Shown in pieces: positions 17,326 through 26,613 of a stretch of 64,000 bases of DNA. Where the stretch lies: the NCBI GenBank assembly GCA_022071955.1, contig JAJVIM010000004.1, forward strand, positions 248,001 through 312,000, written 5' to 3'. How positions within the stretch are numbered: position 1 is the first letter of the stretch; each line of letters begins with the position of its first letter. The translations under genes and the position numbers were made by a program. This DNA is from Anaerolineae bacterium (GTDB taxonomy: Bacteria > Chloroflexota > Anaerolineae > 4572-78 > J111). The notes below the pieces were generated by a model, which saw only the letters and a program-made list of their open reading frames with translations, searched no databases and was not told the DNA's origin.

Positions 17326-19041
17326 ATGCATTTCAAGCAGCGGTTAGAGCAGATCGTCAAACTTGTTGAACAAAATGGCTTTGTCTCTGTTGCGGATTTA
17401 AGTCAGTCTTTAAACGTGCACGCGGTCACAATCCGGCGCGATTTAAAGCAACTGGATCAACAGAAACGGTTGCGTCGGACCCACGGCGGTGCTTTTGCCC
17501 TGCAAACCATTTCTGCCGAAGCTGAACCGGCTCAGCCGGTAACCGACCGGACCGGTTTTTTGGCGGAACGGATTGATGTGCTCATCACCACTTCAACGGA
17601 CCCCTACCTGGACCGTTCGCTGCTGTCGCAGGCAACCCAGGGCAATATCCCCATTGTCGCCGAGTCGGTGTGGATGAATGGGGCCAAAACGTTGGTCGCT
17701 ATTGATAGTTACCAGGCGGCCTTTGCTTTGGGCCAGTGGGCCGGCAACTATACGCTGGCTCATTTTGCGGGGCGAGCCTGCATTTTAGACCTGACCTTTG
17801 AACTATCTAACACGCGCGCCCGGGGGCAGGGTTTTCTGGACGGCGTGAGGTCTGTTCTCCCCGCTGCTAAACTGGCCCTGTCGATCAACGCCCAATCCCG
17901 GGGGCAGGCTGCCTACCAGATCACTGCCGATGCCTTTGTGGCGCATCCCGATATCAACATTATTTTTGCGGCCAACGACACAATGGCTGCCGGCGCGCTG
18001 GAAGCCTGCCGGGAGCGGGGTGTGTCACCGGACGATTTGATTGTAATGACATTTGGCTTAACCGGCGATACGCTCAAAAATGCCCTGGTTGACGATAGTT
18101 ATTGCAAAGCCGGGGTGGCCATGTTTCCGGAAATTGTGGGCCGAGTTTGCATCGAGGCGGCCATTGCTGCGTTCAACGGCAACGCCCTGCCCCTCCATCT
18201 GGTAACCCCTTATGCGGTGCTAACCGCCCAAACGCTCAACCAATTCTTCGAACGCGCCGATAATGGCTGGCAAATAAAATGGGAAACGGCCCTAAACCAG
18301 TTGACAATCCCCGTATTAATTGATAAATACGCGCCCAGAACCACCGGCAAACTCCCTAAAAGGGTCGGTTTTGTGGTGCCGTTTATGGAACACGAATGGT
18401 ATCAGAATTTGATTGTCTGTTTGTGCAAATATGCCGGCACCCGGGGAATCGAAGTAGAGGTCATTGATGCCGATCAAATTTTAAGGGACGATATTAAGGC
18501 CCGGCAGCAGCAGATTGCGCGCACGGCGGCTGAAACCGTTAAACCGGGCGATGTGTTGTTTATTGATAACGGCCAGGTAACCGGCTATCTGGCCGAAGAA
18601 TTGGCCAGAAAGAAGAATCTGGCCAATACGATTATCACTAACTCTATGGATGTTTTTGACGCGTTGCGCGATATTCCCGGTAACACCTTGATTTTAACCG
18701 GCGGCATATTTCGGCAATCCAGCAAAACCCTTATTGGCCCCACCTCCGAAGCCGCTTTGCGCGAGCTTAGGGCCGACAAACTTTTTTTGGCAGTTACCGG
18801 AATCACCCTGGATTTTGGGCTGTCGCACATCAACATTGCCGAAGTGGCCATCAAACAGGCCATGATCCGCGCCGCCCACGAGGTTATTTTGCTGGCCGAT
18901 CATACCGTATTTGGCTGCGAATCGGTGATGCAGATTGGGCCGGTCACCCAGGTTCACAAAGTGATCACCGATAACGCCCTGCCCGCTGAACTCCGGCTGG
19001 AATTGGGCAAACTCGGCATTGAAACCGTTATTGCCGAGTAA
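17326..19041 (+). CDS. DeoR-family regulator with inserted sugar-binding domain
   Basis: The 571-residue protein has three parts. Residues 1-60 form a DeoR winged helix (VSVADLSQSLNVHAVTIRRD, then RTHGG). Residues about 75-330 form a type 1 periplasmic-binding fold (IIFAANDTMAAGALEACRER, TRARGQGFLDGVRS), like a ribose-binding protein without a signal peptide. Residues about 340-571 form the DeoR C-terminal effector domain (GDVLFIDNGQVTGYLAEEL, TLILTGGIF, LFLAVTGITLDFGLSH). It thus has two ligand-sensing domains. It is transcribed divergently from the LysM-importer operon, which it most likely controls, with the kinase or aldolase product and the free sugar as possible signals. The ATG at 17326 is chosen over a GTG at 17305 from the AGG spacing and the homology start. 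Confidence 0.88.
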   Translation: MHFKQRLEQIVKLVEQNGFVSVADLSQSLNVHAVTIRRDLKQLDQQKRLRRTHGGAFALQTISAEAEPAQPVTDRTGFLAERIDVLITTSTDPYLDRSLLSQATQGNIPIVAESVWMNGAKTLVAIDSYQAAFALGQWAGNYTLAHFAGRACILDLTFELSNTRARGQGFLDGVRSVLPAAKLALSINAQSRGQAAYQITADAFVAHPDINIIFAANDTMAAGALEACRERGVSPDDLIVMTFGLTGDTLKNALVDDSYCKAGVAMFPEIVGRVCIEAAIAAFNGNALPLHLVTPYAVLTAQTLNQFFERADNGWQIKWETALNQLTIPVLIDKYAPRTTGKLPKRVGFVVPFMEHEWYQNLIVCLCKYAGTRGIEVEVIDADQILRDDIKARQQQIARTAAETVKPGDVLFIDNGQVTGYLAEELARKKNLANTIITNSMDVFDALRDIPGNTLILTGGIFRQSSKTLIGPTSEAALRELRADKLFLAVTGITLDFGLSHINIAEVAIKQAMIRAAHEVILLADHTVFGCESVMQIGPVTQVHKVITDNALPAELRLELGKLGIETVIAE

Positions 19042-19047
19042 GAATCT

Positions 19048-21366
19048 TTACAGCCGGATTTTGACCCCCACCGGGTAACTGCCGGGCGTTACCAGCAACC
19101 CCTGCTCTGTGGCGCGCCCCGCGCCCCCCTCAATAGAGGCCGCAGCTTCAATGCCAACCAACAGCAACTGCCACGGTTTGGAAGCGCCCTGTGGGGTAAC
19201 AGTGATTGTATCATTCTCACGAATGGCGGTAAATGTGGCGCTGATTGAGCCATCGGCAGCGGGAATGGCGGCCACGGCAGGCTGGCCGTCGATGGGCTGG
19301 ACCAGGCGCAGGGTCAGGCCATCGGCGTAATCGTAATCCGGGCGCTGGCTGTTGCTGCCCACCGCCAGCAGCGAATTGGGCCGCACCAGCAGCGGCAGGC
19401 TCATAAAATTGTGCTGCTCGCGCACCCAGCCCGGCCCGTCGATGACCTGGCTGGTGAAAAAGTTGGTCCAGCGGCCGGCTGGCACGTACATGCTCACCTC
19501 GCCGCCGGCGGAAAAAACCGGCGCTACCAGCAACGACTCGCCGAGCATGTACTGGCGGTCCAGATAATCGCAGGCGGGGTCGGCGGGGAACTCCAGCAGC
19601 ATGGGCCGCATCACCGGTGTGCCGGTTTCGGCGGCGATGACCGCCTGCCCAAACAGGTAGGGCATCAACTGGCACTTGAGCCGGGTAAAGTGGCGCAGCA
19701 CGTCTACCGCTTCGTCATCAAACTGCCACGGCACCCGGTAACTTTTGCTGCCGTGCAGCCGGCTGTGCGACGAAAGCAGGCCAAAGGCGATCCAGCGTTT
19801 GTAAACGGCGGCGGGCGGCGTGCCCTCAAAACCGCCGATGTCGTGGCTCCAAAACCCAAAGCCAGACAGCCCCAGCGACAGACCGCCGCGCAGGCTTTCG
19901 GCCATTGACTCAAACGTCGAGTCGCAATCACCGCCCCAGTGAACGGGGAACTGCTGGCCGCCCACCGTGGCCGAGCGGGCAAACAATACCGCTTCGCCTT
20001 CGCCGCGCACCTCGCGCAGCAGATCAAATACCAGTTTGTTGTACAGGTAGGTGTAATAGTTGTGCATTTTCTGCGGGTCAGAACCGTCGTAATACACCAC
20101 GTCGGTGGGCACGCGCTCGCCGAAATCGGTTTTGAAGCAGTCAACCCCCATCTCCAGCAACTCGCGCAGTTTGCCGGCGTACCAGCGGCAGGCGGCGGGA
20201 TTGGTAAAATCGACCAGCCCCATGCCGGCCTGCCACAAATCCCACTGCCACACATCGCCGTTGGGCCGGGTGAGCAGGTAGCCGCGGGCCATACCTTCGG
20301 CAAACAGCGCCGAGCGTTGGGCGATGTAGGGGTTAATCCAGACGCAAATCCGCAGCCCGCGCGCCTTGAGCCGCTGCAACATGGCTGCCGGATCGGGGAA
20401 GACGCGCTCGTCCCACTGAAAATCGGTCCAGTGGTATTCCTTCATCCAGAAGCAATCAAAATGAAACACGTGCAGCGGCAGGTCGCGGTCGGCCATACCC
20501 TGAATAAAGCTGGTCACCGTCGCCTCGTCGTAGGAGGTGGTGAACGAGGTGGTCAGCCACAACCCAAACGACCACGGCGGCGGCAGCGCCGGCCGGCCGG
20601 TGAGGGCGGTGTATTTTTGCAGCACCTCTTTGGGGGTGGGGCCGTAAATCACCAAATATTCCAGCGAGTGGCCGGCCACGCTGAACTGCACCCGCGACAC
20701 TTTTTCCGAGGCGACCTCAAACGAGACTTTTTCCGGGTGGTTAACCAGCACGCCGTAACCGCGGTTGGTCAGATAAAAGGGGATGTTTTTGTAAGCCAGC
20801 TCGCTGCTGGTGCCGCCGTCTTCGTTCCAAATATCGACCACCTGGCCGTTTTTAACAAACGGGGTGAAGCGCTCGCCCAGGCCGTACACGTTTTCGCCCA
20901 CGCCCAGCGAAAGCTGCTCGTGCATAAAATGGCCATCGCTGTTTTGGATGATGCCCATGCCTTTTGGGCCGCTGCCGGTGATCACCTGGCCATCGCCCAC
21001 AAAATCCACCTGCCAGCGCTCGCCGCGCTGCACCCGCACGGCCAGCCGGCCGCTGGCGAGCGTGGCCGCCTGCTCGTTGCTGGTTACCGAAACCGGCGCG
21101 CCGGGCTGCTCAAACAGCTCAAATTGTGGCGTTTTGGGATGCTGGCCGACAAAGTGAGTCAGTTTAACCCGGATCACATCGGCCATTGGCGTTGAAAATT
21201 GCACGGTCAGCAGCGGCCCATCGAGTGTGTCGCCGCGATAGTGAATGGGTTTGGTGGGCGCGTAAACTGTCAGCGAGTCGGGCGTCGCGTCGATGTCGTA
21301 AGCCTGAGCCGGAAAGGCCGCCCGCACGCCTTCTCTCATCAGCCAGTAACCGTTGGTAAATTTCAT
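19048..21366 (-). CDS. yicI: GH31 alpha-xylosidase, YicI-like
   Basis: The 772-residue length equals that of Escherichia coli YicI. The catalytic nucleophile Asp lies near residue 413 in KTDFGERVPTDV, followed by the YicI hallmark YDGSDPQKMHNYYTYLYN. The acid/base Asp lies near 480 in HWGGDCDSTFE. N-terminal beta-sandwich and C-terminal beta domains are present. No signal peptide is seen, so it acts in the cytoplasm on imported xylosides such as isoprimeverose. It is convergent with the DeoR-like gene, with only 6 bp between stop codons. On this strand it lies downstream of the CUT1 importer, the probable supplier of its substrate. Confidence 0.93.
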   Translation of the reverse strand: MKFTNGYWLMREGVRAAFPAQAYDIDATPDSLTVYAPTKPIHYRGDTLDGPLLTVQFSTPMADVIRVKLTHFVGQHPKTPQFELFEQPGAPVSVTSNEQAATLASGRLAVRVQRGERWQVDFVGDGQVITGSGPKGMGIIQNSDGHFMHEQLSLGVGENVYGLGERFTPFVKNGQVVDIWNEDGGTSSELAYKNIPFYLTNRGYGVLVNHPEKVSFEVASEKVSRVQFSVAGHSLEYLVIYGPTPKEVLQKYTALTGRPALPPPWSFGLWLTTSFTTSYDEATVTSFIQGMADRDLPLHVFHFDCFWMKEYHWTDFQWDERVFPDPAAMLQRLKARGLRICVWINPYIAQRSALFAEGMARGYLLTRPNGDVWQWDLWQAGMGLVDFTNPAACRWYAGKLRELLEMGVDCFKTDFGERVPTDVVYYDGSDPQKMHNYYTYLYNKLVFDLLREVRGEGEAVLFARSATVGGQQFPVHWGGDCDSTFESMAESLRGGLSLGLSGFGFWSHDIGGFEGTPPAAVYKRWIAFGLLSSHSRLHGSKSYRVPWQFDDEAVDVLRHFTRLKCQLMPYLFGQAVIAAETGTPVMRPMLLEFPADPACDYLDRQYMLGESLLVAPVFSAGGEVSMYVPAGRWTNFFTSQVIDGPGWVREQHNFMSLPLLVRPNSLLAVGSNSQRPDYDYADGLTLRLVQPIDGQPAVAAIPAADGSISATFTAIRENDTITVTPQGASKPWQLLLVGIEAAASIEGGAGRATEQGLLVTPGSYPVGVKIRL

Positions 21367-21442
21367 AAGTCACATCCTTTTAGGTGGTTAAGAGTTGTTT
21401 TTCAAAACAATGTATCGTTGTCCGTTTTGCCCCACCCCCTCA

Positions 21443-21468
21443 CCCCCTCCCCGTGAGCGGGGAGGGGG
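21443..21468. repeat. Perfect C/G-tract palindrome
   Basis: The arm CCCCCTCCCCG and its complement flank a short centre. It is one of three palindromes packed between the alpha-xylosidase gene and the permease gene. Confidence 0.7.
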
Positions 21469-21480
21469 AACGACATTAAC

Positions 21481-21519
21481 GGCATGTTTTGGGGCGGCTT
21501 TGCCGCCCCAAAACATGCC
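21481..21519. repeat. Perfect palindrome, GGCGGC-core family
   Basis: Two 18-nt arms flank TTT. The inner arm GGGGCGGC matches the copies at 961, 33034 and 36705, while the outer arm (GGCATGTTTT) is private to this copy yet perfectly complementary. Confidence 0.85.
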
Positions 21520-21531
21520 TCAAAAATTTTA

Positions 21532-21561
21532 TACCCCCTCTCCCGCTTGCGGGAGAGGGGG
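21532..21561. repeat. Perfect C/G-tract palindrome
   Basis: The arm ACCCCCTCTCCCGC and its complement flank a 2-bp centre. It lies about 20 bp before the stop codon of the MalG-like permease gene, where it could terminate the operon. Confidence 0.7.
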
Positions 21562-21583
21562 TAGGGGGTGAGGGGTACAATAA

Positions 21584-22450
21584 TTATTTAACGCTACCGG
21601 CGGTGATCCCCTGGGTGAGAGTGCGCTGGAAAAGAATAAAGAAGATAATACACGGCAGCAGCCCCAGCAGCGCCGAAGCGCTGGAGGTGGTAGCGTCCAT
21701 GTTGTGCTGGCCCTGCAAAATGGCAATGGCCAGCGGCACCGTCCAGCGGGTGTTGGAAACCAGCAGGATCATCGGCAGGAAAAATTCGTTCCAGGTCCAG
21801 ATAAAAAAGAAGACCAGCAGCACGGCCAATGTTGGCATGCTGATGGGCGTTACAATTTTGGTGAGCAACTGCCATTTGTTGCAGCCATCGATCATGGCCG
21901 CGTCGATGATTTCACGGGGGAAGGCGCTGAACACCGACGACAGCAAATAGGTGCCAAACGCGCTCTGAATCACGGTAAACACAATAATCACCGAAATCTG
22001 GCTGTTGTAAATCCCCAGAAATTTTGAAAAATAGTAGAGCGGATAGGCCAGCGCCTCTTGTGGCAGGGTGTTGGCCATCATAAACAGCACCAAAAACCAG
22101 ATGCGGCCGCGCACCCGGCCAATGCCCAGCGCAAACGCATTGAGCAGCGACAGCCCCACTCCCAAAATCGCTACCGTTACGCTGATAATGGCGCTGTTAA
22201 CCAGTTTGCCGGTAAAGTCAACCCGGTTCCAAAAATCGATGATGCCCTGCAAATAGATGCCCGTGGGCAGGCTCATGGGGCCGTGGCCGGAGTAATCGGC
22301 GGGGGATTTGAAGGCGTTGATGGTGACAATCCCAAACGGAAAGAGCATCAGCAGCAGGGTTACGCCCAGCGCAATGAGCGCCACATATTTGCCCCAGCCT
22401 TTGAAATTGCGCGTCGGGGCGGGATAGATCGCTTCAGTCTGGCTGGTCAT
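21584..22450 (-). CDS. CUT1 sugar ABC transporter permease, MalG-like
   Basis: The 288-residue protein has six hydrophobic segments and the EAA coupling loop EIIDAAMIDGCNKWQLLTKI near residues 190-210, followed by TPISMPTLAVLLVF. It pairs with the MalF-like permease encoded just upstream; the two genes are separated by one base. The ATP-binding subunit is not encoded here, which is common for CUT1 systems that share an MsmX/UgpC-type ATPase. The sugar carried is likely a xyloside or oligosaccharide, given the adjacent YicI-type enzyme. Confidence 0.94.
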   Translation of the reverse strand: MTSQTEAIYPAPTRNFKGWGKYVALIALGVTLLLMLFPFGIVTINAFKSPADYSGHGPMSLPTGIYLQGIIDFWNRVDFTGKLVNSAIISVTVAILGVGLSLLNAFALGIGRVRGRIWFLVLFMMANTLPQEALAYPLYYFSKFLGIYNSQISVIIVFTVIQSAFGTYLLSSVFSAFPREIIDAAMIDGCNKWQLLTKIVTPISMPTLAVLLVFFFIWTWNEFFLPMILLVSNTRWTVPLAIAILQGQHNMDATTSSASALLGLLPCIIFFILFQRTLTQGITAGSVK

Positions 22451-22451
22451 G

Positions 22452-23411
22452 CTACACTCCTTCTGCCGCTTCCTGCTTTAGCTGGACGTTGATAAAAATG
22501 ATGGTCAGCCCGATGATGATCAGCGTCATCACCGTGGCGATGGTAGCCCCGTAGCCCACGTTGGCCCGCTCAAAAAAGTTTTGGTAGGCAAAGTACGACG
22601 GCACAATGGTGGCCCGGCCGGGGCCGCCGCGGGTGAGCACAAAAATCTGGGCAAAAATTTTGAGCGAGTGGATGAGCGTGGTCAGCACCACCACAAAAAT
22701 TTCGGGGCGAATCTGATGAATGGTGATGTAGAAAAAACGCTGAAACCAGTTGGCCCCATCGACGGCGGCGGCTTCGAGCAGTTGCGGATCGACGCGCTGG
22801 AGGCCGGCCATAAAAATCACCAGCGGGTAGCCCAATTGAAACCAAACCATAATGCCCATCACCGACAGCAGCGCGGTGTCGGCATCACCGAGCCAGTTGT
22901 GGGCCAAAAAACCCAGCCCCACCGCCTGCAACGACCAGTTGAGCACGCCCCAGTTGGGCTGCAAAATCCAGCGCCAGACCACCCCGGCAATAACCACCGG
23001 CAAAATCTGCGGCAAATAAAAGCCGGCCCGGAAAAAGTTTGACGGCCCCTGCCCAAAATGTTTGGCGATGAAATCAAACAGAAAGGTAGCCAGCAGCAGC
23101 CCCAAAATAGTGGGTAAAATGGTCATGGCCACAATCATGGCCAGGTTGTTTTTAAACGAAGCCCAAAATACGGCATCGCCCAGCGCTTTTTGATAGTTGG
23201 CCAGGCCAATCCAGGTGGGCGCGCCAATGCCCTGCCACTGGGTAAAACTGGCCCCCACATTCACCAAAAACGGGAGGATGATGACCAGCGTGGTGGCCAG
23301 CAGCCCCGGCAGCAAAAAGCCGGAGTAGCCCGATTTTAAGTACGAGGCCCGGCGCGGGGCCGCAGCGAGCGGCCGTTGGCCAAGGTTGGGTGAAGAATCT
23401 GTCAAGCTCAT
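22452..23411 (-). CDS. CUT1 sugar ABC transporter permease, MalF-like
   Basis: The 319-residue protein has six membrane segments and the EAA loop LLEAAAVDGANWFQRFFYI. The N-terminal cytoplasmic stretch (about 1-40) precedes FLLPGLLATTLVIILPF. The ATG at 23411 is preferred over an upstream extension because GGAAA precedes it and homology starts at SYLKSGYSGFLLPG. It forms the permease pair with the downstream MalG-like gene and receives substrate from the lipoprotein encoded upstream. Confidence 0.93.
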   Translation of the reverse strand: MSLTDSSPNLGQRPLAAAPRRASYLKSGYSGFLLPGLLATTLVIILPFLVNVGASFTQWQGIGAPTWIGLANYQKALGDAVFWASFKNNLAMIVAMTILPTILGLLLATFLFDFIAKHFGQGPSNFFRAGFYLPQILPVVIAGVVWRWILQPNWGVLNWSLQAVGLGFLAHNWLGDADTALLSVMGIMVWFQLGYPLVIFMAGLQRVDPQLLEAAAVDGANWFQRFFYITIHQIRPEIFVVVLTTLIHSLKIFAQIFVLTRGGPGRATIVPSYFAYQNFFERANVGYGATIATVMTLIIIGLTIIFINVQLKQEAAEGV

Positions 23412-23553
23412 CTTGTTTCCTTTTTTTGAGGCGGCGCTTCGGGTTAGCCGGAGCGCCGCCTCATGGGAGAATACAATGACTATCAAACCGAAAAAGGAGT
23501 CAAAAAGCGCAGCTTTTTGCCCGAAAGCGTAGCTTTCGGACTCCGGTTAAACA

Positions 23554-24963
23554 TTACTGCATCGATGCTTTTTGTTCCGCGTAGGGGGCAGCCAGGCTAT
23601 CCAGCACGTCGCCGGGGGTTTTGCTGCCGGCCATCAGTTCCTGCACTTCGGCCACCAGAATATCGTAGTAGCCGGGCACCGGCCAGTCGGGATAAAAGGC
23701 CAGCCCGTCGTTTTCGTTGAGCGTGGCAAAGTTGGCGATCAGTTCTTTGCTCTTTTCATCGGTGATGGCGGCGGGATCGGCGTTAACCGGGATGCCGCCG
23801 TTGTTGCCCAAAATGTTTTGAATGTCTTTTTGCAGGGTCAGGTCGATGAATTCATAGGCCAAATCTTTGTTTTTGGCGTTGGTTGGCACTACCCAGATGT
23901 TGCCGCCGGAACCGGCGTTGAGGGTGTTGCCGGGGAACAGGAACGAACCCCATTCAAAATCCTTGATTTCGTTGATGAGCCGGCCGTACCACCAGCTCCC
24001 GGAAATCATAATCGGCTGCTGCCCGCCGATGAAGGCCAGGCCCATATCCTCCGCGGGGATGGAGGAGGCGTTTTTGTCGATGTAGCCTTTGTCCATCCAT
24101 TCAACCAGCTTCTCTGCGCCAAAGGTAAATTCCGGCCCCTTGAAATCAACATCGCCCTGGTACAGTTCAAAGGCGTTCACCCAGTCGCGGTTGGCCTGGC
24201 TGAGCACCAGTTCGTAGAAAATGTGCTGGGCCGGGTATTCGCTGCCGCCAACGGCCAGCGGGGTAATGCCGGCTTCTACAAATTTGTCCATTGCGGCTTC
24301 AAACTCGGCCAGGGTGGTGGGCACTTCAACGCCGTGTTCGGCAAACATATCTTTGTTGTAGTAAACCATCACAAATTCGCCGTAGTTGGTTACGCCATAC
24401 CACGAGCCGGAACCCATCACCCCGTTTTCATAGCGGCTGGTGGTTTGCAGGCCGGGGCTTAAAATTTTATCCCAGCCGCGGCTGGTGGCTTCTTCGGTCA
24501 GATCGGTGAGCAGCCCCTGGCTGGAGAGCAGACCGGCGGTGGCGTTGCCTTTGTTGTATTCCATCACGTCCGGCACTTCGTCGGAATTGAGAATCATGCC
24601 GGCGGTCTGGCGGATTTCTTCAAACCCGCGCTGTTCAAATTCAATTTTCACGCCGGGGTGCGAGGCTTCAAATTGTTTCATAGCTTCGGCCCAGGCAATG
24701 CCCATCGCGCCGGTGTCAGATTCGTAGTGCCACACTTTGAGAACGCGTTCTTCGGCGGCGGGTTCAGCGGGCGCTTCGGTGGGGGCGGGAGCAGGCGTGG
24801 CGGTGGGTTCCGCGGCGGGTTTCTCTTCGGCCGGCGCGGCCGGTTTTTCTTCGACGGGCGCGGCGGGGGCCGGCGTGGGCTGCGCCGATTGGCAGGCTGC
24901 CAGCGCCAGCAGGGCGGCGGTAGTTAGCAGCAGGGCAAAAAATTGCAATATTTTTTTCGACAT
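23554..24963 (-). CDS. CUT1 sugar-binding lipoprotein
   Basis: The 469-residue protein begins with a lipoprotein signal peptide ending in ALAACQS, so Cys near residue 22 is the lipidated residue. A Pro/Ala/Glu-rich tether (about 25-75) leads into an SBP_bac_1 domain (LKVWHYESDTGAMGIAWAEA at its start, FIGGQQPIMISGSWWYGRL in the middle). AAAGGAG precedes the ATG at 24963. It captures a sugar outside the membrane for the two permeases downstream. Ligand identity is not visible; neighbouring alpha-xylosidase suggests a xylose-containing oligosaccharide. Confidence 0.94.
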   Translation of the reverse strand: MSKKILQFFALLLTTAALLALAACQSAQPTPAPAAPVEEKPAAPAEEKPAAEPTATPAPAPTEAPAEPAAEERVLKVWHYESDTGAMGIAWAEAMKQFEASHPGVKIEFEQRGFEEIRQTAGMILNSDEVPDVMEYNKGNATAGLLSSQGLLTDLTEEATSRGWDKILSPGLQTTSRYENGVMGSGSWYGVTNYGEFVMVYYNKDMFAEHGVEVPTTLAEFEAAMDKFVEAGITPLAVGGSEYPAQHIFYELVLSQANRDWVNAFELYQGDVDFKGPEFTFGAEKLVEWMDKGYIDKNASSIPAEDMGLAFIGGQQPIMISGSWWYGRLINEIKDFEWGSFLFPGNTLNAGSGGNIWVVPTNAKNKDLAYEFIDLTLQKDIQNILGNNGGIPVNADPAAITDEKSKELIANFATLNENDGLAFYPDWPVPGYYDILVAEVQELMAGSKTPGDVLDSLAAPYAEQKASMQ

Positions 24964-25282
24964 CTCAGTTCTCCTTTGAATAGACTTGGTAGAAATTGTC
25001 AAACAACCCATTGATTATTGAGGCCGTAGTGGGCCGGGGGAGCGCAAAGCCGGGCGGTTGGGCTGGGGGGTTCGCAAACTGGGCGGTAATGTGTATAATT
25101 CAAAATGGCACAGCCACAGGAACACCCTCCAAACAGGCGGGCGGTTTTATGTTGCTTTGCTGCTCTTGGGAGATACCGGTTGGCTTGGCGGTTAGCGGTA
25201 TCTCCTGCTTTTTTATGGCGACAAGTAATGTAAGACGATGCACTTCTCCTTTCTGCTTTAGAGTTTCCTCCTGCCTGATTAT
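24964..25282. other. Spacer with hairpin upstream of the CUT1 operon
   Basis: This 319-bp spacer lies between the lacI-like gene and the binding-protein gene. It holds the hairpin at 25169-25205 and, on the plus strand, TATAAT at 25094-25099 with TTCGCA 17 bp ahead. No gene is seen. A minus-strand TTGACA at 24998-25003 lacks a matching -10. Confidence 0.5.
25169..25214. promoter_or_regulatory. Conserved hairpin with ACCGCCAAG loop, second copy
   Basis: Ten-bp arms at 25169-25178 and 25196-25205 enclose a loop that on the minus strand reads ACCGCCAAGCCAAC, 13 of 14 bases identical to the loop of the hairpin at 7516-7555. The arms differ by compensatory changes. On the plus strand six T follow, so it may also terminate plus-strand transcription. 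It lies about 205 bases ahead of the CUT1 binding-protein gene. Confidence 0.5.
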
Positions 25283-26320
25283 TTATCGGCTGGCCGCGGC
25301 CAAATTCCGGGTGCAGACGCCGGTACTGCCGCGCTGCACCAGCCGGCACGGCAACAAAACATGGCTGTCGCTTTGTTCCTGGGTTTCCAATTGCCGGATT
25401 AACAGTTCGGTGGCCATACGGCCCAGTTCGGCGGTGGGAGCATCGGAAGTGGTGAGCGGCGGCACCATCATTTCGGCCATGCGGGTTGAAGAGACAATGC
25501 CCACAATTGAGAAATCATCGGGCACGCGCCAGCCTTTGTCGGCAATGGCCTGCATAATCCCCGGCACGGCCCGTTCGTTCATGGCGATGATGGCGGTTAA
25601 ATCGGGCTGCTCGGCCAGCATCGAGGTAAATGCTTCGTGGCCGGCGCGGGGCGTGGTGTGGCAAAAGCGGATGACCCCGTGGAGTCCGGTGCGGCTCATG
25701 ATTTGCTCAAACCGGGTTTGAGCGCGGACGGCCGGCCCGTACCCCGACTCAAACACGCTTTGCGACTGATTCAAAAAGGCAATGTGAGTATGGCCCAGCC
25801 CCAGCAAATGGTTGACCGCATCCTGAACCGTCTGTTCAAAATTGATGTCCACGTAACTAATGCCGGTGGTTTCGGCGCAGCGGCCAATCATGCTGAACGG
25901 AAAATTAAGCTCGCGGAGCAGGCTGATGCGCTCGTCATTAAACCGAACTTCCATCACAATCAGCCCATCGATCAACCCCTGCTGGGTGAACTGGCGCAAT
26001 TCTTCGGGGTCGTGCAATTCGGCGGGCCACAACACCAGATTGTAGCCGTTTTCGCGGGCGGCGTCGGCGGCGCTGGTTACAAATTCCAGTTCGGTGATGC
26101 CCAGCCCGCGTTCGGGAACGGGGAAAAGGAGGGCGATGATGCGGCTGCGTTTGCTGGCCAATCCGCGGGCCAGGGCGTGCGGCCGGTAGCCCAACTCATC
26201 CATCGCGGCAAAAATGCGCTGGCGGGTTTCATCGGATATAGGCCGGGTGCCGTTGATGGCGTAAGAAACCGTGCTCAAGGCAACTCCGGCTCGTTTGGCC
26301 ACATCTGACATAGTGGGCAT
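25283..26320 (-). CDS. LacI-family transcriptional repressor
   Basis: The 345-residue protein starts with a LacI helix-turn-helix (MSDVAKRAGVALSTVSYAIN) and hinge helix (ARGLASKRS), followed by a periplasmic-binding-like effector domain (about 62-345). The ATG at 26320 lies 6 bases after GAGG; a GTG and a second ATG nearby are alternatives. It lies upstream of the CUT1 importer genes on the same strand and probably controls them and itself. The palindrome GTCGAAGCGCTTCGAC at 26614-26629, typical of LacI operators, sits at its probable promoter. Confidence 0.93.
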   Translation of the reverse strand: MPTMSDVAKRAGVALSTVSYAINGTRPISDETRQRIFAAMDELGYRPHALARGLASKRSRIIALLFPVPERGLGITELEFVTSAADAARENGYNLVLWPAELHDPEELRQFTQQGLIDGLIVMEVRFNDERISLLRELNFPFSMIGRCAETTGISYVDINFEQTVQDAVNHLLGLGHTHIAFLNQSQSVFESGYGPAVRAQTRFEQIMSRTGLHGVIRFCHTTPRAGHEAFTSMLAEQPDLTAIIAMNERAVPGIMQAIADKGWRVPDDFSIVGIVSSTRMAEMMVPPLTTSDAPTAELGRMATELLIRQLETQEQSDSHVLLPCRLVQRGSTGVCTRNLAAASR

Positions 26321-26364
26321 AAACACCTCGTCGTAACAGGTTGAATCCGGGGTGGGTTTCCGGG

Positions 26365-26559
26365 TTAGTGCTGTTCATCCAGTATAATGTGCCATCCTTG
26401 GCAAGCGGAACACCGCCACCAACTTGCTACGCCTCCCTGAAACCGGAAGTATGGCTGGTTGTCTGTTGGTACCAATTTTTTGGTTACGGGGCAATAGAAG
26501 GTTGAACGGTCAATAGGGGAGAGATTATTGGGTTGCGGTGGCAAGGTTTCTTTTGGCAA
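26365..26559 (-). CDS. Small zinc-ribbon-like hypothetical protein (TTG start)
   Basis: The frame encodes about 64 residues with two cysteine positions, FYCPVTKK near residue 23 and WWRCSACQGWH near 50, which might bind a metal. It lies between a strong promoter (26633-26661) and the lacI-like gene, so it would be on the same transcript. The only available start is TTG and no clear ribosome site precedes it, so it could instead be untranslated leader. I do not recognise the family. Confidence 0.4.
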   Translation of the reverse strand: MPKETLPPQPNNLSPIDRSTFYCPVTKKLVPTDNQPYFRFQGGVASWWRCSACQGWHIILDEQH

Positions 26560-26613
26560 GGTTTAACTCAACGTTGTGTTTTATTTTTTTTGTCCAAATC
26601 ATCGAAGCGTGTA

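Noticed and set aside
10275-21366. Sulfoquinovose catabolic locus (LacD-type aldolase plus GH31 enzyme)
   Set aside because: The GH31 protein has the YicI hallmark after the nucleophile and the YicI length. No PfkB-type kinase, sulfosugar isomerase or SLA reductase is visible.
25169-25214. Known riboswitch class at the hairpin
   Set aside because: I compared it by memory with TPP, SAM, glycine, c-di-GMP, ykkC, fluoride and T-box consensus features and none match.
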